Part shown: piece by piece, positions 23,806 to 32,797 of the stretch
Position numbering within the stretch: the first letter of the stretch is position 1
Layout: each line of letters begins with the position of its first letter
Source: Brachionus koreanus
Lineage: Eukaryota > Rotifera > Eurotatoria > Ploima > Brachionidae
Length of the DNA: 32,797 nt
Reading direction: 5' to 3'
Assembly (NCBI GenBank): GCA_016987375.1
Contig: PJRA01000473.1
Span: forward strand, 1,450,267-1,483,063
The notes under the pieces: generated by a model
Databases searched by the model: none
What the model was told of the DNA's origin: nothing
Seen by the model: only the letters and a program-made list of their open reading frames with translations
Program-made: the position numbers and the translations under genes

Positions 23806-24942
23806 ATTTCATCAAAATTTAGTTAGAATGTTTGATTTGTGTGTTGAACAATTAGGTCCTAATATTTTGAAAACAAATATGCGGAAAACGAAACTCGTGT
23901 TGACAAAATAGTAAATTTAAATTTTTGAAATGAGACAAGCTCATAAAAATTAAATTAGTAAAACGAAAAATTTCTTTTGGCTTTTTGGCAAACTGAATTC
24001 TAAAAGAGTCTAAGACAACAATAGAAAACAAATTCTATTAGACTAGGATAAATGAGAATGAAATAGAAAGTGATTAAGACTTTTGGATTAGAATTAAAAA
24101 CAAATATACAAGTCAAGATAAGAAGAGAAAAGTGTTTAAACTTGTCAAAGCACGGCAAATAATTCAAAATAAAAACCAAATTCAAATATCAAAATAAATC
24201 AGCATTTATAAGTAGAAATTTTCTACTTAAAGAAATAAATCTGCTTTTTATTAGCCTTATCTAAATTATAGTTAAAAGTAAAATCTTTAAAAACAACCTG
24301 AGATAATTAGGAGTTAATTAAAATGGGCGAACACTAATGAAAATAAAAGTCTATGAAAAAAGAAAAATAGAAAATATTTAAATAGAAATCAGCTAGTGGA
24401 ATTAAAATAGAAAAACATTGAAGGCGCGCGGCATCTCCTAACAAATTAAAAAACAAGATAGAAAATCTGACTAAACTACAAAAAAAAAAAAATTATTATT
24501 ATCTTAATCTAAATCTTGCATATTTCTTGAGCAATTAAAACTAGTTGTTTTTTCAGTAAACAAAGCTAAAACTTAGCATGAGTACTTAGGTCCTGTATTT
24601 TTCTAAAATTTGAACTTTTTTTCTTTGAATAGTTTTTGTTTTTGTTTAGCTAAACTGCTGAGATCTATGGCAAAATAAAATCAAGATAATAGAAAAATTA
24701 CCATCTTTTTCTTATTTTAAAAAATAAGAATCTTGATTAAAACAATCATTCCGACAACAAAGTCTGTCAAAAATTGAATTAACATTTAAATAAACAAATT
24801 CTAGATTGGCATTAAATTAGACATTGAAATAATGCATCAGGCCATATTACTTCTGGTCAAAATTAAGCAACTTGTTACAAATAATCACAAAGATAATATC
24901 TAGCATTTTTAGAGCATGTTTATTCACAACTAAATAAATATT

Positions 24943-24963
24943 AATGAATGAATGAATGAATGA
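24943..24963 (+). repeat. (AATG)n simple repeat
   Basis: Five tandem AATG units. Confidence 0.85.
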
Positions 24964-27533
24964 GCCAACGAGCGGCTTATTAAGTTGAGATACTCTTAAT
25001 TTGAGGGCTTTAATATTATTTTAAATGATTATTTTTCTAGATAAAATTGGACTCGAAACGCCATTAAGCAAACAATTAGTCGGTCCTACTAAGAAAAACC
25101 AATACTCCTGGTGCTAATCGAACATAGAATTTTAGATTTTAGAATGAAAGTTCCTCTAAGATATGTTCAGCTCTAGCTAGCTATTTTGAGCTACATGCAA
25201 AATATGAATCACAAATTTATATTATTATCGGTTAAAATCTAAAAAAGAGTTTTCGAACGCTTATCTAAATTTTGATGAGTAATACTAAAAGTACCAAGTT
25301 CTAAGTCTAAATTTTAAAAGGCCCATTTTAGAAAAAAAACACTTTGCATAAAGCAGTTAGAAATTTTCTCACAGTTTTTTTTTTTTTTTTTTTTATTGAT
25401 AATATTTTTTTTCACTACTGATAAAACAAAAAAACAAAAAATAGTAATGCTAAATGTAAAATTTAACGAACACCTAAACGAAAGTGATGGAATGTGGAAT
25501 GAACAAAATTGAAATTGGTTTAAACTTATTCTCATGTCTGTGGAAAATTTTTTTCTTAGGATTTTTTGAGCATCCAATCATATTGAAAAAAATATTTAAT
25601 CAAAAACTAATTCTCTAATTTTAATTGGATAACAAAAAAAAAAAACGCTTTCGCATTATATACTCAACTTATAAATAGAAAAAAACATTTTGGAAAAAAA
25701 TTTTCTCTTTTAACCAGATTTATAATACTTGATTTTATTTGCACAAAATTTGAAAGTTATTTTCAAAATTATTAGAAAAAGTGATCCTTTCACATACAGT
25801 TTTATCTGGTCATGTTGAAAATTCAGAAACATAGACTCACATGATTCAACTGTTCCTATATTTTTCAATTCATAAATAATTACTATTGCTATGAATATTA
25901 GTGAATTTAGCTTATTACTGAACTGTTAAATATTCAGTGAATTTATTCTTTCTAACGTCTAGAATTTTTCCTATGCGTTGTGATTTACTAATCTTGATCT
26001 ATGAAAAGCATTAGGCTACTTTTTGAAAGAAAAAAAAAAAGTTCATCGAGTTTATTTTATTTTGTCTCTAATTTAATCCTATCTTTATTTTAGTCTTCTT
26101 TTTTGTTTCATCAATGCAAATATTAAAATTTCAAAAATTAGAACCGCTAAAATTAGACACAGTTCGGCTTAGTAATCGAATTAAGTACTCACGTACTTGC
26201 AAACACAATCAATACAAGTAGCAAATTGAATTGGTTTTTGTATATTTAAAAACCAATATTTCAAAGCATTCAAATGATCATTTTGTTATCAAAAAGAAAC
26301 AAAAATAGATAGGGAATTGTAAATTCATTTTCAAAACAAAACAAGTTAATTCGGCTTTGAATCTAAAAAGATAAAGATAAAAGAAAAATAAATAGATGTT
26401 GTAGCCAATAAAGAAAATGGTTGTGGTTAAGAAGAACATTAGCTGGATAAGACAATTTCACAAACAAAATAGCAATCATACTAATTTGTCGTTTAGGCTT
26501 TTTCTCGTTAAACACTACCAAGAGTCAAGTTTGAGGGATTTGCACATGTCTTAAGTGTTAGACATAAAAAATAAGCAACTGGAATTAACTTAAAAAAAAA
26601 ACAATTTACATCGAAATGAAGATGCTAAAATCTTGTAGAAAAAATATCAAAAAAGAGACATTTTCTATTTAATAGTGTTAATCTATCATATTAAGTATTT
26701 ACCAAAACTTGTTTGAACTTGAATTAGAATTAATTAAAAATCAATAGACCTAATTTTTTCCTAGTTTTTTTTTTTTTATTTTTTTTTAATTTTTTGCACA
26801 TGTACAAAAATCATGTCATTTAAAATCACGTTTTATTTCTAGTGTAATTCTATTAGTCTATGTGCCGCTTTATAAATGCTTGAAAAATCCAACAAAAAAG
26901 AAAAAAAGTTCTTGATTAATTTATAAAGCATTATGTACATTGTACATGTATATGTATTCTATGTAGTAGTTGTGTTCATTTAATTTAAATCTTGTTTAAT
27001 CTAAATCGAGTGTGTTAGAACAAATAACAGAGTAGACAAAATAAATAAAGAAAATATAGGAACTAAGCGTCTACATTTAACTCAGTTTAAAAATCCTTGC
27101 TTTCAACGTTTGAACTTAGCACAGATAAAACCTGTCCTAAGTTAGTCAATAAAAATAAGGAAGCTAAAATTGTTAGATAAACTTATCATATGACTAGACA
27201 CACATTGTTTATTAAGTCAATCAAATATTCATATTGATTTCTTGGCAAACTTTATCCATGCCGGATGAAAACAAAAATCTTAGACATTATATAAAATATT
27301 TTATTTTGTGTGAAAATCATTCTTAATATGTCTTGAAAATAATAAGATGCATATTATTTTTTTAAATTAGTCAATTAAAACTTTTGTTTGAGATTAATAT
27401 TTTGAAACCTGATAAGTGATTTATTTTAAAAATAGAATAAATTATCAAATTTTATAGTCTTATAATGGAATATTTTCAAGCAAATGACTTGAAAAATCAT
27501 TTTTATTAAATTCTAGGATTCTGTCCCGTATGA

Positions 27534-27558
27534 ATATATATATATATATATATATATT
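27534..27558. repeat. (AT)n microsatellite
   Basis: Twelve or so tandem AT units following CCCGTATGA. Confidence 0.95.
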
Positions 27559-28450
27559 GAGAATTTTCTTATTGAAACTAATATGCAAAGAACAAAATGA
27601 AACAATTAAATTGAAGGGTATCCTTTCTTATAAAAAAAAAGAAATTTTCATATGATCTTTGTTTAACTATTTAAACTCTTTTCAAATCTAATTTTTCTTT
27701 TATTTGTTTAAACAGAAATTTTATATGTTCGTTTCAATAGTTGGGCTTTTTTTTTAAATTTTAAATTTTGAAAATTCTCTTTAAAATGCTTAGTGTTTCA
27801 CTTAGAGACCTTAACATTACAATTTTCATGAAACCAAAAAAATTCACTTTGTTTAACAAACAAGCTTTGGTAATTTTAAATCTATATATCTTACAAACTG
27901 CTCTAGTTCTAATCTCAGAATCCTGATCAGAAATTTCTTCCTAAATATAAATTGATGATTAATTCAATTTTAGCCATAAATTGACAATAAAAATTTAAAA
28001 GCCTAAATGCTCGAACTCTCAGCAAATTCGATTGAAAAAGAATCCCTTATATATGCCAGGTAAAAAAAAAAAACTTTTGATTAATTCAATGTAAAACTTA
28101 AAATAAGAAAAATAAATTGAAATTTAATTACAAATATTTAATAAATGAAAAAAGCCTTAATACATTACCAGTTTTGAAACTGAGAAACTTACTTAGAATG
28201 AACTGAAAAACAAAATTTTCCATTTCAAATTAAAATCTAATGATTATGAATACAAATTGATTTAAAATTTTGTTTCAAATATTTTATGAGCAAATAAAAT
28301 ACAAGAGAACGAGAACGAAAAAAAGAAAATTGAGGGAAAAGAAAATAGAGGATATATCAAAGACTTAGTTACTTTTTATATTCTTTCTAACAAGTCTTGA
28401 ATTTTCCAAATAGAAAAATATTTAAATTACAAATAGTTAAAATTTAATTG

Positions 28451-28474
28451 TTTCTTTTCTTTTCTTTTCTTTTC
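28451..28474 (+). repeat. (TTTTC)n simple repeat
   Basis: Four to five tandem TTTTC units. Confidence 0.9.
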
Positions 28475-30310
28475 CATGTTATATTTTGTGCCACTGAATA
28501 AAATAAATGTATTCTTTAAAGCATGTGTATTTATCTTATTAAAGTTTAGATTTCAATAAGGATTTTTTTTTGATTGTTCTAATTTTTAAATTTTAATTTG
28601 GTTGAAACTCACTTTTTGAGTATAGGTTTAAGAGAAAACAAATTCGACACAATTTATGCAAATTTTTGAAAAAAAATATATCTTATTTGTCTGAATACCT
28701 TCAAATTTACAGTAAAAAAAAAGATTTTGAGATTAAATATTAATAAAAAAATATATTTTTGAATATTTCAGTTTTAATTAAAACCGTACACTAAAATAAA
28801 AAATGAATTGAATCAATTTTAATTAATTTTTTTTCTCGAGATAAGAACATTTTAATGTATGATGATACTCTCAGATTATTTAGTTTATTTAGTTGAATAT
28901 TAATTTAAGTAAATAAAAATTAAAATTTTTTGTCATATTTAGGTCTTGTCATTTTTGAAGATTTAATTTATCATATAGTAATTCTTTATAAATATATAAA
29001 AATTTTTCAAACTAAATACTAAATAAAAATACTTTCTATTTTCAATTTTGATAAATTTTTAAGTAATTTCAGATTTAAAACAATTTAGCTTATATTTTTA
29101 TCTTAATAAAACTAAATTTAAATTTATTTAGTTTAAATATTCTAAAATTTTTTAATTGATTAAAAATATAAAAAAATATAAGAATTAAAAAAGCTTTTAA
29201 ACAAAGAAAAATATCTTATAGCAAGATTATTTTATATATTTAAATTGAATGATTAGATTATTTTTGATATTCTTCTTTAATAGAAGTTCTGTATATATAT
29301 TGGTTATTTTATTTTAAAAAATAAATTTATAACTACTACAAGTAATTTTTATATATTAAATTTTATCAAAGGTAATGAGATTTATTAAAAAAATTAAAAA
29401 ATGTTTTCAAATTTAATCATTTTTGAAATTATTTTTGTTTGACTCATATAAATATAAAAAATTTAAAATTTATTTCCATGGAAACCGTAATATTCGAAGG
29501 ATTTTAATTAAGATTTTATTCAAAAATAAAGAAACAGAAAAATTATTAGTTTTTGAATTTGTTAAACATTTTGTGAGATTTATATTATGATGAAAAAGTA
29601 AAAAAATTTGATAAAATTGAATTCGCTTAAACTGAAATTTACAATAAAAAATTCTTTAAATGAAATTTTTAATTTCATGTGTAAAACAAACGTCTGTTGA
29701 CTACAACAAAAACAATAATGGACTGAACTTTTAGTTCTTTTTAAAGAAATATTTTTTTTTTTTAAAGTACTTTATAGCTTTTTTAAAGTTATTGGTTTAA
29801 ATCTTCTTTTTAGAAATTTTTATTCCAAAAAGAATTTTATTTTATAGAATTTCTAGTTTTTAATTAATTTTAAGGAATCGGTTTAATAATTATAAAAAGG
29901 AATTAATTAAAATATTTTTTTTTTAAAATAAAATTATACCAAAGAAATATTATTATTCTAATGAAATTACAAAAAAAATTTTTAAACCATTCTTGTTTTA
30001 TTCGTAATTTGGATACTTTTACTTTCTATCTTTATTTTGTTTCTATTTCTCGGTTTGATGCTAATGCTATTTGACTATAATAAACATAATCAAAATTCAA
30101 AAATTCTCTTCAAAAATCTTCATTATATATAAAGTTTTTAAGCTTCCATAAATACTAAGATCATAATTTCATTTTAAAAACTTAAAATTTAAACAATGGT
30201 AGTTAAAATATCTAGTAATAATCGAAAATATTTCCTAGACTAAGTTACAATTGATCGATTCGAAAATTTTGATGGCAAAATGAAAATAATTTTACATTTT
30301 TAAAGAAAAA

Positions 30311-30348
30311 CTGAAAAATTGGACAACAATAATTGTCCGATTTTTCAG
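30311..30348. repeat. 16-bp hairpin with one mismatch
   Basis: CTGAAAAATTGGACAA (30311-30326) pairs with TTGTCCGATTTTTCAG (30333-30348) across a 6-nt loop. The single mismatch would be a G-U wobble in RNA read from the plus strand. No surrounding element is recognised. Confidence 0.88.
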
Positions 30349-30794
30349 AAAATTAAAAGAACTCTCTCTGATTATCTGGTAAACAAAAAAAAGTTAAAAA
30401 TTTTCTTAAATATTGCAAAAAAAATCCAAAAAAATGAAAATTTAAAAATATAAAGTTATTTTAATTTTGATTTATTTTTTCTTGGCTTGAGTTAAAACTT
30501 TTTCTTTTATTAAAAATTGATTCAAGATTAATTTCGAGCTTAAGTTATTTTAGCAATTTTTAGTAATGGCTGTAATAGTTTTAACCATAGAATTAGGTGA
30601 ATCATTTGGAATACATCAACAGTAGATGACGCTTTGTGGCAGTTTCGAATTGGGCGTTGTGAATTTATAGACAAAAAACATCAAACAAAAACTTTAAATT
30701 GAAATAAACTTTTTTCTGTAAAAAAATGTCTTTAAGTTATTTAAAATAAACAACATGCTTGGTATGCTCAAAAGAAGCATATGTTTGACCACAT

Positions 30795-31200
30795 ATAATT
30801 TACTGGACGCCTGTCTGGAATCCTTATTTAAAAAAGGATAAATTTAGACTAGAACAAGTCCAAAAACGAGCTTCTTGTTCCACAAGCAGGAATCTTGAAT
30901 TATGAGTAAAGACAAGCTAAATTGTGATTAGAAACTCTAAAAGAAAAGCGAGAACGTGGATATATAATTCAATTTTATAAAATTCACAAAAAATACAATC
31001 ATTTCAATTGGTATTACGACGCGGAGCTTTTGAGTTCAGTGGATAATGAAGGACCAAGTGGAGTAGTAAGGGAATCAAAGCATTGCAGCAGCTAACAAAA
31101 TGTGAAGCAAGAGGAAACTTTCTATCAAACCAAGTGCTGCCAAAGTCGGTTGTCACAGCAAGTTCGATCAACCCAGTTCAAAAACAGACAGGATAATGTC
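30795..31200 (+). pseudogene. Non-LTR retrotransposon C-terminal remnant
   Basis: Plus-strand pieces in shifting frames read IIYWTPVWNPYLKKDKFRLE and QVQKRA, then KEKRERGYIIQFYKIHKKYN, HFNWYYDAELLSSVDNEGPS and GNFLSNQVLP. The order W-x-PY, LE-x-VQ-x-RA, L-x-KRRERGD-x-I-x-x-YK-I and N-F-L-x-N matches the segment after the reverse transcriptase in CR1/RTE-like elements. Several frameshifts and stops make it non-functional. It is a different family from the copies at 320-600 and 7885-8700. Confidence 0.8.
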
Positions 31201-31660
31201 AGTAGAAATAAAAAAATGAAAAATCTACATTAGTCTTTCTGCTTTGTCAATTTAGTTAAACTAAATTTGACCTTAGAGAATTAACTATTATTATCATTCA
31301 AACTTTGCTTTTGCAAATACCCTGCAAGTCTTAAAAGCACCATATACACAAAAATATTTCAATTCAATCAAAGAGGCCAAAGGTCAAAAACTAAAAATAC
31401 ATGATTGAGCTCATTTGTTTAAAAACAACAATATAAATTAAAAAATACTCTAAATGATATAGAATTAAGAAATTATTTTTCTGAAATAAACATCAAAGTT
31501 TTTAATTATTATACATTGTTCTAACAGAAGGAAGCTATTGATTATCTTAGAATCAGAATAATCAAATATATTTTTTTGAAATAATTAAACTTTACTATTC
31601 GCATGATACTTATTTAAATTTCTACGATTATACTTTGATGTTTTTGAGCTGTTTCAAATT
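31201..31660. other. Intergenic, no gene seen
   Basis: AT-rich sequence between two LINE remnants; nothing recognisable. Confidence 0.5.
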
Positions 31661-31765
31661 GAAAAAATATTTTTTAAAAAATTATTAAAATTATTTTTTA
31701 TTTCGTCTGTTGCACTATTCCAGATGTTCGCTATTCTATTGTTGAAATTGTGTTTGGGATAGTAA
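31661..31765 (-). pseudogene. LINE C-terminal fragment, minus strand
   Basis: The minus strand reads YYPKHNFNNRIANIWNSATD followed by EIKNNFNNFLKNIF. This matches the conserved F-x-NR-V-x-N-x-WNSLP-x-E end of non-LTR retrotransposon ORF2 proteins, which ends in a short helix. Only about 35 codons are preserved, and a frameshift lies just upstream. Its orientation is opposite to the neighbouring fragments, so it is an independent insertion. Confidence 0.72.
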
Positions 31766-31769
31766 CATC

Positions 31770-32660
31770 TTCATCATCATCTACAATTTCGCATCTAAAA
31801 TGACTTATATGGCCTGTTGGAGCTTTTGAACATAGTGATAATTCAATGTACTCTATTTTTTTTTCAAATTTATTTGAATTTATCTCCCCTTATTCTCCTG
31901 ATTAATTGCTAGTTTCCTATATCTGTCCTAATAGATAAATCCTTTCGGTTCATGTGCTATTCTTGTCACTCTGTTTTAAATTTTGCAAACAAAGGTTAAA
32001 CAAGAAATACAGAATATATTATTAGATAAAATAGACATTAACACTTAATTAATTTTAAAAATTATTATTCCTGCTCAAAATATTACAATTATTAGGAATC
32101 ATAAATAAAAAGAAGTGGAAAAAACTTCACATATTTTAGTACTAAATTTTGAAAATATTTAAATTATGTAAAATATTTATTTTGAGTAATTTTTTAAGCT
32201 TGATTTTGAGATTTGATTCAACTGAATGAAATAAAAGATATGAAATTGAGTTAGATTCCAATTTGTTAATCAAACTAAATTAGATCTCGAAGTCATAAAG
32301 AAATCTAAGTAACCAAAAAACAAATATTTCAATTCTGTTTATTCGGGTTATAATGGAATATCAATTTTACTAACAATAATAATAATAAGCCACAGAAAAT
32401 TATCATTAATCATCCTATTAGTCAAGATGTTTGACCAAAGATTTTTCTCATGTGCCCTCTGATTTCCTAGAAAGATACAGTTTGGCACTGAGCTACATGG
32501 CGCATGTGTTAGGCATCATCCAAGTTACTTGATTAATTAAGTCTGAATAACTGAATCATGTTGTCTCTTATTGGACGCTCTTGAAACGTTGACAGGCACA
32601 GAACTCGTAGCTCTAATCTCAGCTTATTTTTATTTGATCAGTCTTTTTATTAATTATATA
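31770..32660. other. Unassigned sequence left of the terminal LINE
   Basis: No supportable gene. The part 32420-32640 is less AT-rich than the surroundings and may be the decayed 5' part of the retrotransposon that starts at 32664, but no frame is continuous there. Confidence 0.4.
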
Positions 32661-32663
32661 TAT

Positions 32664-32797
32664 GGGCATTCCTGTCAAACCGCTGTCCATGAATACATTA
32701 GTGATTTGAATTCTGCGAGGGATAATAAATTGACTACTCTTTCTTTATTCATTGATTTTAAAAAAGCCTTTGATGTGATAGATTCAAATCTTCTTCT
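32664..32797 (+). mobile_element. LINE reverse transcriptase, cut by window end
   Basis: An uninterrupted frame reads GHSCQTAVHEYISDLNSARD, then NKLTTLSLFIDFKKAFDVID and SNLL to the last base. HSCQTAV and FIDFKKAFDVID are the reverse-transcriptase blocks in which the first catalytic aspartate sits (F-x-D-F-x-KAFD-x-(I/V)-D) in Jockey/CR1-type elements. The expected upstream QFGFR is not visible, so the 5' side is broken, but what is present here is intact and continues past the window. Confidence 0.88.

Larger units (their letters stand above)
23806..30790. other. Seven-kilobase gene-free stretch upstream of RBPJ
   Basis: No coding frame with recognisable homology on either strand. It holds simple repeats, long A or T runs (20 T at 25375-25394) and a hairpin at 30311-30348. 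Because the RBPJ coding exon seems to begin at a splice acceptor (23765), this region may hold its first intron, promoter and enhancers. The part 24000-27300 is visibly more varied in sequence than 28500-30200, which is extremely AT-rich. Confidence 0.55.

Noticed and set aside
24000..24185. Small minus-strand frames upstream of RBPJ (also 25314-25577)
   Set aside because: Low-complexity translations with poly(K) from A-runs, no homology and no splice context.
25366..25373. CSL-type site (TGTGAGAA on minus) upstream of RBPJ, suggesting autoregulation
   Set aside because: A single degenerate 8-mer in 7 kb is expected by chance, and no cluster is seen.

Overview
This is a very AT-rich metazoan nuclear segment with short introns (mostly 40-70 bp, TTTTAG-type acceptors). 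It carries five protein-coding genes in a background of decayed transposons. RBPJ/Su(H), MCU and SF3B3 together indicate an animal. EFCAB7, a cilium-base Hedgehog regulator, argues for a lineage with such cilia. Base composition, intron size and LINE style suggest a monogonont rotifer such as Brachionus, but that taxon is an inference. All genes except MCU and EFCAB7 lie on the minus strand. Exon boundaries were placed by hand from GT/AG (once GC/AG) sites, frame continuity and recalled family conservation.

Layout: 1-600 holds decayed non-LTR retrotransposon pieces, an endonuclease fragment on minus and an RT C-terminal fragment on plus. MCU, the mitochondrial calcium uniporter pore, is at 1194-2198 (+). 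A Mutator-like (MULE) remnant with terminal inverted repeats of about 105 bp lies at 2977-3575. A nine-exon minus-strand gene at 3664-6764 encodes a coiled-coil protein of about 847 residues that I do not recognise. A LINE 3' half is at 7885-8700 and a MITE-like inverted repeat at 8917-9183. SF3B3 (U2 snRNP SF3b subunit) occupies 9626-13510 (-) in five exons.

At 14831-16361 a second MULE transposase relic, identified by its SWIM zinc finger, is split by a Tc1/mariner-like element (14955-16034). The interior of that element is an 866-base assembly gap. EFCAB7 (17208-20939, +, 11 exons) and RBPJ (21198-23738, -, 8 coding exons) converge 258 bp apart and share an overlapping two-strand polyadenylation signal. 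From 23.8 to 30.8 kb I see only simple repeats and AT-rich DNA, probably 5' intron or regulatory sequence of RBPJ. The right end has three more LINE pieces, the last an open reverse transcriptase running off the window.

I see no operon-like organisation. MCU, SF3B3, EFCAB7 and RBPJ serve unrelated pathways (mitochondrial calcium, splicing, Hedgehog, Notch). The most interesting points are in RBPJ. It has a long N-terminal extension with a PxDLSxK motif typical of CtBP ligands, a polyglutamine insertion inside the DNA-binding beta-trefoil, and a 54-nt in-frame, stop-free intron. EFCAB7 also has a GC-AG intron.
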